Source: Bdellovibrio reynosensis (GTDB lineage: Bacteria; Bdellovibrionota; Bdellovibrionia; Bdellovibrionales; Bdellovibrionaceae). From it: DNA of 64,000 nt. The position numbers and the translations under genes are program-made. The stretch spans positions 2,542,001-2,606,000 of the forward strand of contig NZ_CP093442.1 in NCBI RefSeq assembly GCF_022814725.1, given 5' to 3'. Of this stretch, positions 1 to 9,978 are shown in pieces; the stretch's first letter is position 1, and the number at the start of each line of letters is the position of its first letter. Under the pieces are notes generated by a model that saw only the letters and a program-made list of their open reading frames with translations, ran no database searches and was not told the DNA's origin.

Positions 1-974
1 TTCAAGACCAATTTCTTAAAACGATCCCAGGATTAGAAAACGTGAAGGTCGTTCGTTACGGTTATGCCGTTGAGTATGACTATATAGAACCAACGCAAAT
101 CTGGCATCGCTTAGAAACCAGAACGATTCGTCAGCTTTTCCTAGCTGGTCAAATTAACGGAACTTCTGGTTATGAAGAAGCAGCTGCACAAGGTTTTGTT
201 GCCGGCGTAAATGCTGCGCACTCTGTTTTAGGAAAAGAAGAATTCATTCTTGGTCGCGATGAAGCCTACATCGGCGTACTTATCGATGATCTTGTGACTA
301 AGGGAACCCGCGAACCTTATCGCATGTTCACTTCGCGTGCTGAACACAGACTTGTTCTAAGAGAAGATAATACTATCGATAGATTAGGTGCTATTGCTGC
401 GAAAATCGGTATTGTAAATGATCAGTCATTACAACTACTGGAAGGCTTGCAAGAAAAACGTAAGAATTTGCTTGGAAAATTGCGCACAGAAAAGATTTAT
501 CCAACCAAAGATGTGCAGGAACTTCTTACGAAAATTCCGACTCCAGAACTAACAAAGTCTTTAACTTTTGAAGAGTTACTGCGACGTCCTGAAATTGTTT
601 GTTCACATCTAGAACAATTCGGTTTTGTCGTTGATAGCGATCCAAATGTTAGTGAACCAGTCGAAATTGAAGTAAAATACTCTGGTTACGTAAAAAGACA
701 GATGGAACTTATCAATCAGTCGAAACGCCTGGAAGAAATGTTACTTCCAGACACTTTGATTTATGCGGATGTACGCGGTCTTTCGAATGAAGAGAAGGAT
801 AAGCTGCAACGCGTTAAACCACGTACCTTAGGCCAAGCTCAACGCATAAGCGGGGTAAATCCTTCAGCTATTCAAGCGATCATGATACATCTTAAAGGAC
901 ATAAGAAAATCAAGGAGATCGAACTTGAAGGACAACAAGGAGCAAGAAGCCCCGGTCATATTTTGGCGGATTAA
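1..974 (+). CDS. mnmG: tRNA uridine-5-carboxymethylaminomethyl(34) synthase MnmG, C-terminal part
   Basis: Partial gene: the frame is already open at base 3 and the start lies upstream of the window. MnmG (GidA), with MnmE, installs the cmnm5 group on U34 of tRNAs using FAD and tetrahydrofolate. The visible part carries the family's typical 'FLAGQINGTSGYEEAAAQG' stretch near the FAD domain, 'PYRMFTSRAEHRLVLREDN', and the C-terminal helical domain ending in 'RISGVNPSAIQAIMIHLK'. Its 3' end overlaps rsmG by 50 bases in another frame. mnmG followed by rsmG and parAB is the classic arrangement close to a replication origin. Assignment is secure; only the N-terminal half is missing. Confidence 0.96.
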   Translation, partial: QDQFLKTIPGLENVKVVRYGYAVEYDYIEPTQIWHRLETRTIRQLFLAGQINGTSGYEEAAAQGFVAGVNAAHSVLGKEEFILGRDEAYIGVLIDDLVTKGTREPYRMFTSRAEHRLVLREDNTIDRLGAIAAKIGIVNDQSLQLLEGLQEKRKNLLGKLRTEKIYPTKDVQELLTKIPTPELTKSLTFEELLRRPEIVCSHLEQFGFVVDSDPNVSEPVEIEVKYSGYVKRQMELINQSKRLEEMLLPDTLIYADVRGLSNEEKDKLQRVKPRTLGQAQRISGVNPSAIQAIMIHLKGHKKIKEIELEGQQGARSPGHILAD

Positions 975-1590
975 CGAGTGGTTCCCGGATTTAAGTCCTG
1001 CGGTCAAAGCTAGTCTAAAGACCTATCACGATGAACTTATTAAGGCCAATCGTACGCTAAATCTTATTTCGCCAAAGACCATCTTTGTGGGTGATGCCAT
1101 CCACTTTGCTGATTCTATTTTATCTTCAAAAACTATCTTTGGCTCTAATTCTAAGATCGACCAGATCTATGACTTCGGAAGCGGCAACGGCTTTCCGGGT
1201 CTGGTGTTTGCGATCTTGTATCCCCAGGTAAAAGTAGTCCTTGTCGAGAGTGATTCAAAGAAGTGTGAATTCCTTAAGGGTATGGCTGCGACTTTAAAGC
1301 TTTCGAATGTTACGGTCGAATGTAAGAACGTGGACGCTTTGCCGGATGGTTCTGTTCGCTACGCTATGGCCCGCGGCTTTTCTAGTATTTCAAAGACAAT
1401 TCTAGTTGCAAGAAAATCAATGCCTAAAGGCGGGATCTTTTATCACATCAAGGGCGAAGAGTGGGGGATGGAAGTCAGCGAGATCCCGACACAGCTTTGT
1501 TCAATCTGGAGTCCCGCTTTAGCCGGAGAATATAAACTTCCGATCGGCCAAGTTAAATTTTCTATCGTTAAAACAGAGAAAATTGCCTAA
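925..1590 (+). CDS. rsmG: 16S rRNA (guanine(527)-N7)-methyltransferase RsmG
   Basis: GidB/RsmG, the SAM-dependent enzyme that methylates G527 of 16S rRNA; 221 residues, the usual size. The SAM-binding glycine motif is visible as 'DFGSGNGFPGL' near residues 88-98, followed by 'VVLVESDSKKCEFLK', the acidic end of strand 2. The start is a TTG at 925, preceded by AAGGAG at 912-917 with a 7-base spacer, so the gene begins inside mnmG and the two are translationally linked. It ends exactly at base 1590, and a parS palindrome begins at the very next base. Confidence 0.95.
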   Translation: MKDNKEQEAPVIFWRINEWFPDLSPAVKASLKTYHDELIKANRTLNLISPKTIFVGDAIHFADSILSSKTIFGSNSKIDQIYDFGSGNGFPGLVFAILYPQVKVVLVESDSKKCEFLKGMAATLKLSNVTVECKNVDALPDGSVRYAMARGFSSISKTILVARKSMPKGGIFYHIKGEEWGMEVSEIPTQLCSIWSPALAGEYKLPIGQVKFSIVKTEKIA

Positions 1591-1606
1591 TGTTCCACGT
1601 GGAACA
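1591..1606. promoter_or_regulatory. parS centromere site 1
   Basis: Perfect 16-base palindrome TGTTCCACGTGGAACA, differing from the general bacterial parS consensus (TGTTTCACGTGAAACA) only by the symmetric change in each arm. ParB-family proteins load here and slide as CTP clamps to form the segregation complex. It lies between the stop codon of rsmG and the stop codon of the convergent lipoprotein gene, so it occupies the whole intergenic gap. An identical copy is 504 bases downstream, just before parAB. Confidence 0.93.
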
Positions 1607-2101
1607 TTAATGTCCTGATGGAGCGGGTGCAGAACCCGCTTTTTCATTTCCCAAACCCGCTTGTTTTATTCTTTCTTGTACATCCCAGGTTCTTTTTGCT
1701 TTTCTTAAGCGTTCTTCGGCCTGGTAAGAATCCCACTCTTTTGGATCGGGCCATGTTTCGCCTTTTTTAAACGCCGCCAGGTAAGATTTCTTTGAATCCC
1801 GGGCGCGAGCCTTTTTCTTTAGTTCTAAATACTGCTTTTCTTGCAAAAGCTTCGTGAGTCTCTCTTTTGATTCTCTTACGCGCTTTTGGGCGTACTTAAT
1901 TTGACCTGTTTGGGGAACAACGTCTGCTAAAGTCTTTTCGTGATCAGCAAGGGTCTTTTGTTCGCCCGCAATAGCTACATCTGTAGCTTTTAATTCAGCC
2001 TCAATAGCCGAATGAATAGGATCGCGCAGCTCCGGGTTTTTTTCGGGCTTATTACACGCCAATAGGCACAAACTGATGATGATTAGACTGATTATTCTCA
2101 T
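1607..2101 (-). CDS. Small predicted lipoprotein with charged helical body
   Basis: Unrecognised protein of about 164 residues. The start at 2101 is preferred to the longer frame from 2149, because MRIISLIIISLCLLAC is a textbook lipoprotein signal with lipobox LLAC, and because the extra upstream codons would translate the parS palindrome itself. The mature part is rich in Lys, Glu, Ala and Gln with heptad-like spacing, probably a long helix or coiled coil, and ends Pro/Ala/Ser-rich. It is the only gene opposing the rsmG-parAB direction and is bracketed by two parS sites. No function can be assigned; envelope location is inferred from the lipobox. Confidence 0.72.
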   Translation of the reverse strand: MRIISLIIISLCLLACNKPEKNPELRDPIHSAIEAELKATDVAIAGEQKTLADHEKTLADVVPQTGQIKYAQKRVRESKERLTKLLQEKQYLELKKKARARDSKKSYLAAFKKGETWPDPKEWDSYQAEERLRKAKRTWDVQERIKQAGLGNEKAGSAPAPSGH

Positions 2102-2110
2102 AAAACCAAT

Positions 2111-2126
2111 TGTTCCACGTGGAACA
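2111..2126. promoter_or_regulatory. parS centromere site 2
   Basis: Second perfect copy of TGTTCCACGTGGAACA, identical to the one at 1591-1606. It sits about 100 bases upstream of the parA start and just upstream of the chosen start of the opposing lipoprotein gene, so ParB binding or spreading here could also affect the promoters of both genes. Confidence 0.93.
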
Positions 2127-2229
2127 TCGGCATTTTGAATGAAAAACATAAGGTGTGGCGCAGTAAAACTAGTCTTTCCGCTTGAAAACTTTTCAAAAAC
2201 GCAGGACTTTTAAACCTCAAGGAGGAAAA

Positions 2230-3063
2230 ATGGCAAAAACGATCTGCATAGCAAATCAAAAGGGCGGAGTTGGTAAGACAACTACCTCTGTGAACCTCTC
2301 TTCTGCTCTGGCTACTCTAGGTAAGCGAGTACTCTTGATCGATATGGATCCTCAAGGGAATGCTTCAAGCGGTTTGGGTATCAAACGCTACGAAAGCCAG
2401 GATAATAATAGCTACCACGTACTCATCGGCGAAAAGACTCTGACCGAGGCTACTCAGAATACTTCAAATGGCAACTTGAAGATATCCACGGCTAATCCTG
2501 ACCTAGTTGGTGCAGAGATTGAGCTTGTTGATATGCCGCAGCGCGAATATCGTCTAAAGCAGGCGATTGCAACCGTAGCTGATCAATATGATTTCGTATT
2601 GATCGATTGTCCTCCATCTTTAGGTCTTTTAACTTTAAATGCGTTGAATGCTGCTGACTCTTTCCTGGTTCCACTTCAGTGTGAGTACTATGCACTTGAG
2701 GGGCTTAGTCAGCTTTTGAATACTGCAGGACTAATCAAAAAGAATTTGAATCCTCAGTTGCATATTGAAGGCATCGTTTTGACTATGTTTGATGTGCGCA
2801 ATAACTTGAGTCATCAAGTAGTCACTGAAATCAAAAATCATTTTGGCGAGAAAGTTTTTAACGCCATCATTCCAAGAAATGTGCGCCTCAGCGAGGCACC
2901 TAGCCATGGTCAATCCATCCTTGAATACGACAGCAAATCCGTAGGTGCGATCCGATATTTGGAGCTAGCTAAGGAAGTTATTGCTCGTTCAGAGCAAAAA
3001 GTGACTCCTGAAGTGGCGCCAAAGGCAGAACAACATGCTTACGAAGGGGAAGTAAATGTCTGA
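2230..3063 (+). CDS. parA: Chromosome-partitioning ATPase ParA
   Basis: ParA/Soj ATPase that forms nucleoid-bound dimers and moves ParB-parS complexes. The deviant Walker A motif KGGVGKTT is at residues 11-18, followed by the Walker A' strand 'LLIDMDPQGNAS' and Walker B 'VLIDCPPSLGLL'. ATG at 2230 was chosen over an upstream in-frame codon at 2182 because it follows GGAGG at 2221-2225 and begins directly with the conserved 'AKTICIANQKGG'. This gives 277 residues, with an extra C-terminal Lys/Glu-rich tail of roughly 25 residues. The stop overlaps the parB start by 8 bases, so the two are probably co-translated. Confidence 0.96.
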   Translation: MAKTICIANQKGGVGKTTTSVNLSSALATLGKRVLLIDMDPQGNASSGLGIKRYESQDNNSYHVLIGEKTLTEATQNTSNGNLKISTANPDLVGAEIELVDMPQREYRLKQAIATVADQYDFVLIDCPPSLGLLTLNALNAADSFLVPLQCEYYALEGLSQLLNTAGLIKKNLNPQLHIEGIVLTMFDVRNNLSHQVVTEIKNHFGEKVFNAIIPRNVRLSEAPSHGQSILEYDSKSVGAIRYLELAKEVIARSEQKVTPEVAPKAEQHAYEGEVNV

Positions 3064-4078
3064 TATTGCTGTTGAATCAACAAACAAAAAGAAGGGTCTT
3101 GGCCGCGGCTTAGGATCTTTATTGGGCGGACCTGCACCAGCAGATATCCCAGTAGCAAAACCAACAGTTGAAGTAAAAGCACCCATCGCTCCTCCCGTAA
3201 CAGCAGCGACCGCAACGACGACTATTCAAAATCCAACTCCAGCACCTGCTCCGGTAGCCCCTCCCGTGGATCCGGAAAGCAAAATCTGGAAGGTGGGAAT
3301 TGATAAACTTCAATCTGGCCAGTATCAACCGCGCCAGCATTTTGAAAAAGAGCCGCTTCAAGAGCTTGCTCAGTCTATTAAAGAAAACGGAATCCTCCAG
3401 CCGATCGTGGCTCGCCGTACGACTTCAGGAAAGCTTGAAATCGTAGCCGGTGAACGCCGTTGGAGAGCTGCTCAACTAGCGGGCTTGCATGAAGTTCCAG
3501 TTATCCTTAGAAGTTTCACAGACAAAGAAGCCCTTGAATTAGCCATTGTTGAGAATATTCAACGTGAAGATTTGAATCCAATTGAAGAGGCAGAAGGATA
3601 TTCTCGCCTAATCTCTGAGTTCAAATTGTCGCAACAGCAAGTAGCTGAAAAGGTGGGAAGAGATCGTGCGACTGTAGCCAATGCAGTTCGCCTATTATCT
3701 TTGCCTGAAGAAGTTAAAACCATGATTTCTGAAAACACCCTTTCAGTAGGTCATGCGAAGGTTCTTCTTTCTTTGCCTGAACAGAAAAAACAAATCGAAT
3801 TAGCGAAAAAAGTGGTGAACGAAAAAATCGCGGTTCGTAAGTTAGAAAAAATGGTTCAAGCCATCGTAAAAGGTGACGAAGAAGAGTTAGAAGTACCAAC
3901 TTTCGATTCAAACGTAACTCAGCGTCTAATTTCTGGATTAAGCGATGAGCTGCAAAAGATCCTGGGAACAAAAGTGAACATTGATTATTCCAACTCAAAA
4001 GGTAAAATCAGTATTCATTTCTATTCTGACGACGAACTTACGCAGTTTGTAGATAGGCTTAAAGAAGGATGGCAGTAG
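3056..4078 (+). CDS. parB: Chromosome-partitioning protein ParB
   Basis: ParB/Spo0J CTPase clamp that binds parS and spreads. It has an N-terminal ParA-interacting basic segment (KKKGLGRGLGSLLGG), then a Pro/Ala/Thr-rich linker of about 60 residues, the ParB/Srx CTPase domain with 'GQYQPRQHF' and 'VAGERRWRAAQLAG', then the helix-turn-helix 'LSQQQVAEKVGRDRATVANAVRLL' region and a C-terminal dimerisation domain. At 340 residues it is longer than many ParBs because of the linker. It overlaps parA by 8 bases and the bactofilin gene by 10 bases, making a three-gene coupled unit. Two cognate parS sites lie upstream. Confidence 0.96.
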   Translation: MSDIAVESTNKKKGLGRGLGSLLGGPAPADIPVAKPTVEVKAPIAPPVTAATATTTIQNPTPAPAPVAPPVDPESKIWKVGIDKLQSGQYQPRQHFEKEPLQELAQSIKENGILQPIVARRTTSGKLEIVAGERRWRAAQLAGLHEVPVILRSFTDKEALELAIVENIQREDLNPIEEAEGYSRLISEFKLSQQQVAEKVGRDRATVANAVRLLSLPEEVKTMISENTLSVGHAKVLLSLPEQKKQIELAKKVVNEKIAVRKLEKMVQAIVKGDEEELEVPTFDSNVTQRLISGLSDELQKILGTKVNIDYSNSKGKISIHFYSDDELTQFVDRLKEGWQ

Positions 4079-4434
4079 CATTTCCTCCCTCACTTCAAGA
4101 AGATCATCTTTCTGGTCATGTGACTGCAATCCTTGACCAGGGGACTCATTTCGAAGGAAAGCTCAGTTTTGAAGGCACCGTGCAAATCGGCGGGGACTTT
4201 AAAGGGGAAATCTTCACCAAAGACACTATCGTAATTAATGAGGGCGCCACCGTGTTAGCCCAAATTGAAGCCGATACTATTGTTATTAGCGGCCGGGTTG
4301 AAGGAAATCTTTTTGCCCGTCGCCGAGTTATTATGCACCCTCCCGCAATTTTTAAAGGTACTGTTACATCCCCAAGTTTACGCATAGATGAAGGCGTCGT
4401 ATTTGAGGGTGCGTCCTATATGCCTAAGTCCTAG
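4069..4434 (+). CDS. Bactofilin (polymer-forming cytoskeletal protein)
   Basis: 121-residue bactofilin. A short flexible N-terminal tail is followed by a repetitive right-handed beta-helix core of about 100 residues with regularly spaced Gly, Val and Ile ('GKLSFEGTVQIGGDFKGEI', 'IVINEGATVLAQIEADTIVISGRVEGNLF'). Bactofilins polymerise without nucleotide and scaffold envelope or nucleoid processes. The ATG overlaps the end of parB by 10 bases, with AAAGAAGG just upstream inside parB. Known myxobacterial bactofilins bind ParA/ParB at the poles, so its position as third gene of a parAB operon suggests a role in anchoring the segregation machinery. That role is inferred from context only. Confidence 0.88.
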   Translation: MAVAFPPSLQEDHLSGHVTAILDQGTHFEGKLSFEGTVQIGGDFKGEIFTKDTIVINEGATVLAQIEADTIVISGRVEGNLFARRRVIMHPPAIFKGTVTSPSLRIDEGVVFEGASYMPKS

Positions 4435-4463
4435 GCAAGAACATTATCAGTTAGAAATACGTC

Positions 4464-4491
4464 TTGACCCCCTGCTAGCTCGAATGCTAAT
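4464..4491 (+). promoter_or_regulatory. Possible sigma70-type promoter of the atp operon
   Basis: TTGACC at 4464-4469, a 16-base spacer and GCTAAT at 4486-4491 (five of six -35 bases and four of six -10 bases match consensus) in the 93-base gap between the bactofilin gene and atpF'. AGTAGGGA lies close before the atpF' ATG at 4528. Moderate support only; read-through from parAB is equally possible. Confidence 0.4.
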
Positions 4492-4527
4492 TCCGAAGCA
4501 CAAAAAACTAGTAGGGATTTCAACTAA

Positions 4528-4959
4528 ATGGACATTTTTGGACAACTAGGTATCAATACCACAGCAGCCTTCCAGTTCGTTCTTTTCGCTATTGCATTGA
4601 TCTTTCTTAGCAAAGTTGTGTTCGCACCATATGCGCACGCTTTAGAAGAAAGACAAAACAGAACCAAAGGGGGCGAAGACCTTGCTTTGGAATATCAAAA
4701 CAAATCTATCGAATTAACTAGTAAGTACGAAGCGGGTGCACGCCAGCTTAATGCTGAAATCAAAACGATCGTTGATGGCGCAAAATCTGCGGCTAACAAA
4801 GACTATGAATTACTGGTAAGCAAAGCTCGCGCTGAAGCTGAAAAGTTAGTTCATGACAACCGCACGCAAATCACTACATCGGTTCAAGCGGCAACTGCAG
4901 AGTTAAAAACTCAAGTTCCAAATGTGGCGATGTCTATCACTAAAAAGTTATTAACATAA
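4528..4959 (+). CDS. ATP synthase Fo subunit b'
   Basis: One of two adjacent b-type stalk subunits of the F1Fo ATP synthase. A single N-terminal membrane helix (about residues 13-33, 'AAFQFVLFAIALIFLSKVVF') is followed by a long charged amphipathic helix rich in Lys, Glu and Ala that forms half of the peripheral stalk; 143 residues, in the range for b'. It is the first gene of the cluster and lies 14 bases before the second b gene. Genes for a (atpB) and c (atpE), which often stand here, are absent. The b/b' label follows gene order and could be swapped. Confidence 0.85.
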   Translation: MDIFGQLGINTTAAFQFVLFAIALIFLSKVVFAPYAHALEERQNRTKGGEDLALEYQNKSIELTSKYEAGARQLNAEIKTIVDGAKSAANKDYELLVSKARAEAEKLVHDNRTQITTSVQAATAELKTQVPNVAMSITKKLLT

Positions 4960-4973
4960 GGTAGGGCTTCATC

Positions 4974-5522
4974 ATGAAATTGCTTTTAAACCTTTTCATC
5001 ATCCTAGCTCCTGCGGCAGTTTTCGCAGCTGGCGGCGCACACGGCGAAGGTGTACCTAAAGTAGTTATCTATCAATTGATCAACGTAACTATTTTGGTTG
5101 CTGGTCTTATTTATTTCACAAAAGATTCTGTGGTTTCTTTCTTCTCTGGAAGAAAAGCAGCTTACTTAGAAGCAGCTCAAAAATCTGCATTCGCTCGTGA
5201 GCAAGCTGAAAAAGAATTCGTAGAAATCAAACACAAGCTTGAGACTCTTGAAAACACTCGTGCCGAGTCTTTGAAAAAAGCTGAAACTCATTCTGCAGAA
5301 CTAAAAGCGCAAATCATGGCTGAAGCTGCAGAAGTTAGTAAACGCATCCGCCAAGATGCAGAGCTAACAGTGAAGCTTGAGGTGCAACGCGCACAAACTG
5401 AGCTTCGCGAACAATTATTAAAAGATTCATTAGAAGCAGCTCGCACCGTTATGACTAAAGATCTTGGTTCTAACGACCAACAAAAGTTGCAAAAAGAATT
5501 CATCAATCACCTCGGAGTATAG
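4974..5522 (+). CDS. atpF: ATP synthase Fo subunit b
   Basis: Second b-type stalk subunit, 182 residues. Unlike the first, it begins with a signal-peptide-like stretch (MKLLLNLFIILAPAAVFAAGG), then a short Gly/His-rich segment and a second hydrophobic helix ('VVIYQLINVTILVAGLIYF') before the long helical stalk domain 'GRKAAYLEAAQ...'. This extra leader is seen in b subunits of several delta-proteobacteria-like lineages. The stalk ends in 'LLKDSLEAARTVMTKDLG'. A short gap of 3 bases separates it from atpH. Confidence 0.9.
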   Translation: MKLLLNLFIILAPAAVFAAGGAHGEGVPKVVIYQLINVTILVAGLIYFTKDSVVSFFSGRKAAYLEAAQKSAFAREQAEKEFVEIKHKLETLENTRAESLKKAETHSAELKAQIMAEAAEVSKRIRQDAELTVKLEVQRAQTELREQLLKDSLEAARTVMTKDLGSNDQQKLQKEFINHLGV

Positions 5523-5525
5523 GCG

Positions 5526-6074
5526 ATGAGAGCCAGCGAAGTTTCTAAAAGATACGCCAAAGCATTTTTGGCAGTCGTAAAACAAAAGGGCACGCACTCT
5601 AAAGCATTTGCAGAGCTGCAAGCCGTAGCTCAAGCATTCGCTAGCGATGCTTCAGTGAAAAGTTATTTTGAAAATCCAATGATCAGCTCTGACCAAAAAG
5701 TGACTGCGGTAAAAGCGGCTCTTACTGGTAAAAGCGTGTCTGAAGAAGTGATGAACACCATCGTTCTTTTGGCTGAAAAAGGTCGTTTGGAAGCTCTTGA
5801 GCAAGTTGTTCTTGCTGTCCAAGAATTATTGGACATCGAAGAAGGCGTGACTCGTGGGGTAGTTCAATCTGCTCAGCCTCTGTCAGCTGAAGCACAAAAA
5901 GATATCGAAGGTAAAATCAGTAAGGTTCTTAATAAGAAGATCGTATTGACTTACACACAAGACCCTAAGCTTTTGGGCGGCGTAGTTGCCCATGTTGGCG
6001 GATGGACTTTCGATGACAGCATCGACACACACTTAAAAAAATTGAATGAAGAATTAAACAGGAGAGCCAACTAA
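5526..6074 (+). CDS. atpH: ATP synthase F1 subunit delta
   Basis: 182-residue delta/OSCP subunit joining the peripheral stalk to the top of the F1 head. The N-terminal helical bundle starts with the typical '[11 protein letters not shown]', and the C-terminal part carries '[12 protein letters not shown]' and the conserved ending '[21 protein letters not shown]', which fits the family's signature. It sits between atpF and atpA with only 2 to 3 bases on each side, consistent with stoichiometric co-expression. Confidence 0.95.
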   Translation: MRASEVSKRYAKAFLAVVKQKGTHSKAFAELQAVAQAFASDASVKSYFENPMISSDQKVTAVKAALTGKSVSEEVMNTIVLLAEKGRLEALEQVVLAVQELLDIEEGVTRGVVQSAQPLSAEAQKDIEGKISKVLNKKIVLTYTQDPKLLGGVVAHVGGWTFDDSIDTHLKKLNEELNRRAN

Positions 6075-6076
6075 CA

Positions 6077-7603
6077 ATGGAAACACAAATTCGTGCTGAC
6101 GAAATCAGTCGTGTTCTCAAAGAACAAATCAATCAATACAACAAAAAGATTGAAGTAAGCGAAACAGGTAGCGTTCTTTCCGTAGGGGACGGTGTTGCCC
6201 GTATTTACGGTCTTGAAAATGCAATGGCCGGTGAACTAGTAGAGTTCCCAGGTGAAGTATTCGGGATGGTATTGAACCTTGAAGAAGGTCACGTGGGCGT
6301 GGTTATCTTCGGTGAAGACCGTCACATTAAAGAAGGCGACACTGTTAAGAGAACAAAGAAAATCGTTCAAGTTCCAGTTGGTGAAGCTCTTCTTGGTCGC
6401 GTAGTTGACGCTCTTGGAAACCCAATCGACGGTCGCGGTGCTATCAACACACCTCACAGCCGCGTAGTTGAATTAAAAGCTCCTGGTATCGTTTACCGTC
6501 ATCCAGTTGAAGAACCTCTTCAAACTGGTATCAAGGCGATCGATGCTCTTGTACCAATCGGCCGTGGCCAACGTGAGTTGATCATCGGTGACCGTCAAAC
6601 TGGTAAAACAGCAATCGCGGTTGACACTATCATCAATCAAAAAGGTCAAAACGTTCAGTGCTTCTACGTAGCTATCGGTCAAAAACAATCGACTGTTGCT
6701 CTAGTGGTTGAAAAATTGCGTGCAGCGGGTGCTCTTGAGTACACGACTATCATCGCAGCGAATGCATCTGATCCAGCTCCACTTCAATTCTTGGCTGCAT
6801 ACTCTGGTACTGCAATGGCTGAGTACTTCCGTGATACTGGCAGACATGCTCTTATCGTATACGATGATTTGACGAAACAAGCTCAAGCTTACCGTCAAGT
6901 TTCCTTGCTACTTCGCCGTCCTCCAGGACGTGAAGCGTACCCAGGGGACGTATTCTATCTTCACAGCCGTTTGTTAGAGCGTGCTTCTAAATTGTCTGCT
7001 GATAAAGGTGGCGGTTCATTGACTGCTCTTCCAATCATCGAGACACAAGCGGGCGATATCTCTGCTTACATTCCTACAAACGTTATCTCTATCACTGACG
7101 GTCAGATCTTCCTTGAATCAGACTTGTTCTATAAAGGTATCCGTCCAGCGATCTCTGTAGGTAAATCAGTATCGCGCGTAGGTGGTGCGGCTCAAATCAA
7201 AGCGATGAAACAAGTTGCGGGTTCTATGAAACTTGAACTTGCTCAGTTCCGCGCGATGGAAGCTTTCGCAGCGTTTGCTTCTGACTTGGATAAAGCAACT
7301 CAACAACAATTGGCGCGTGGTCGTCGTCTTGTTGAAGTTCTTAAACAAGGTCAATACTCTCCAGTAAAAGTGGAAGAGCAAATCGCTATGATCTTCGCAG
7401 CGAACAACGGTTTCGTGGACGCTTATCCAGAGACTGACGTTAAAAAATACGAAAAAGAACTTATGGACTTCTTGCGCAGCAAGCACCCAGAAATTCTTAA
7501 AACTATTAGCGAGAAAAAAGCTATTGCTGACGACACTAAGAAAACTCTTCTTAATGCTCTTGGCGAGTTTAAAGCAATCTTCCAACCTTCTGTTAAGAAG
7601 TAA
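6077..7603 (+). CDS. atpA: ATP synthase F1 subunit alpha
   Basis: 508 residues, full length. It contains the beta-barrel N-terminal domain, the non-catalytic nucleotide site with P-loop GDRQTGKT (about residues 170-177), '[31 protein letters not shown]', and the alpha-specific '[17 protein letters not shown]'. Forms the alpha3beta3 hexamer with AtpD. GGAG lies about 12 bases before the ATG, inside atpH. Codon use is more GC-rich than the YcaO operon later in the window, as expected for a highly expressed housekeeping gene. Confidence 0.98.
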   Translation: METQIRADEISRVLKEQINQYNKKIEVSETGSVLSVGDGVARIYGLENAMAGELVEFPGEVFGMVLNLEEGHVGVVIFGEDRHIKEGDTVKRTKKIVQVPVGEALLGRVVDALGNPIDGRGAINTPHSRVVELKAPGIVYRHPVEEPLQTGIKAIDALVPIGRGQRELIIGDRQTGKTAIAVDTIINQKGQNVQCFYVAIGQKQSTVALVVEKLRAAGALEYTTIIAANASDPAPLQFLAAYSGTAMAEYFRDTGRHALIVYDDLTKQAQAYRQVSLLLRRPPGREAYPGDVFYLHSRLLERASKLSADKGGGSLTALPIIETQAGDISAYIPTNVISITDGQIFLESDLFYKGIRPAISVGKSVSRVGGAAQIKAMKQVAGSMKLELAQFRAMEAFAAFASDLDKATQQQLARGRRLVEVLKQGQYSPVKVEEQIAMIFAANNGFVDAYPETDVKKYEKELMDFLRSKHPEILKTISEKKAIADDTKKTLLNALGEFKAIFQPSVKK

Positions 7604-7615
7604 TTTGGTGCTTAA

Positions 7616-8500
7616 ATGGCAAGTTTGAAGGATATCCGGGCTCGAATTGAGTCCACTAAAAACACCCAGCAGATCACGAAAGCTATGAAGCTCGTGTCTG
7701 CTGCGAAGTTGAGAAAGGCGCAGAATAACATCGTTAATATGCGTCCTTATGCTCTAACTTTGCGTAAGGTGATTGCGGATATCGCTGTGACTAACAAGGT
7801 GACGCATCCTTTGATGGAGACTAAGGCTCAGGTAAAAAATGTTTTACTTGTGGTTATTAGTTCTGACAGAGGTCTTTGCGGAGCCTTCAACAGCAATATC
7901 AACAAATTCACTGAGAACTACATTAACGAGAACAAAAGCAAGCTAGAGAAAATCGATTTCTTGTTCGTAGGTCGTAAGGCCCACGACTATTTCGCTAAGA
8001 GAGGCATCAAGGCAGTTGATTACATCACCAAGCTTGATAAAGACATCTCTTACGAACTGGCTTCTAAAGTCGCAAATCGCGTGATGAATGATTACCTTGA
8101 AGGTTCATACGACGAAGTTCGTATCATTCATAACGAATTTAAATCTGCTATTTCTCAGTCTGTTGTTTGTGAAACTCTTCTTCCAATCAATATGGAATTA
8201 AGCGCTTTCAACACAGAAGCTGAACAAACTGCAGCGTTCTCAGTAGATATGATTTTCGAACCAGCTCCAGAGAAGATTGTTGCACAACTTCTTGAAAAGC
8301 ATTTCGACCTTCAAGTTTACAGAACTATGTCTGAGTCTGTTGCCGGTGAACATGGTGCTCGTATGAGCGCGATGGAAAACGCGACAAACAATGCGCGTGA
8401 TATGATCAACAAACTCACGCTGACATACAATAAATTGAGACAAGAAAAAATCACTACAGAATTGACTGAAATCGTATCGGGCGCGGAAGCGCTTAAATAG
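7616..8500 (+). CDS. atpG: ATP synthase F1 subunit gamma
   Basis: 294-residue central rotor shaft. The N-terminal helix opens with 'LKDIRARIESTKNTQQITKAMKLVSAAKLRKAQ', the family signature; a Rossmann-like middle domain includes 'VVISSDRGLCGAFNSNI', and the C-terminal helix is 'ALKSEATNNARDMI'-like ('SAMENATNNARDMINKLTL'). The ATG is 12 bases after the atpA stop, without a strong Shine-Dalgarno sequence ('TTTGGTG' only), so translation may be coupled to atpA. Confidence 0.97.
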   Translation: MASLKDIRARIESTKNTQQITKAMKLVSAAKLRKAQNNIVNMRPYALTLRKVIADIAVTNKVTHPLMETKAQVKNVLLVVISSDRGLCGAFNSNINKFTENYINENKSKLEKIDFLFVGRKAHDYFAKRGIKAVDYITKLDKDISYELASKVANRVMNDYLEGSYDEVRIIHNEFKSAISQSVVCETLLPINMELSAFNTEAEQTAAFSVDMIFEPAPEKIVAQLLEKHFDLQVYRTMSESVAGEHGARMSAMENATNNARDMINKLTLTYNKLRQEKITTELTEIVSGAEALK

Positions 8501-8508
8501 GGAGCTGA

Positions 8509-9918
<1,410 letters not shown>

Positions 9919-9978
9919 TCCTTGCTCTTCCTCACAAGGGCAGGCTGATTTTCAGCTTGCCTGTTGAAAGGCTGAGAT

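Noticed and set aside
2102-2149. Longer start for the small lipoprotein
   Set aside because: It would translate the parS palindrome and push the lipoprotein signal away from the N-terminus.
2182-2229. In-frame upstream extension of ParA by 16 residues
   Set aside because: GGAGG directly precedes the ATG at 2230 and the conserved ParA sequence begins there; the extension is basic and unlike the family.
7166-7585. Long open frame opposite atpA (and similar frames opposite atpD, mfd, lon and the biotin carboxylase gene)
   Set aside because: They mirror the codon bias of well-supported genes on the other strand, have no ribosome sites and show no domain; they are shadows.
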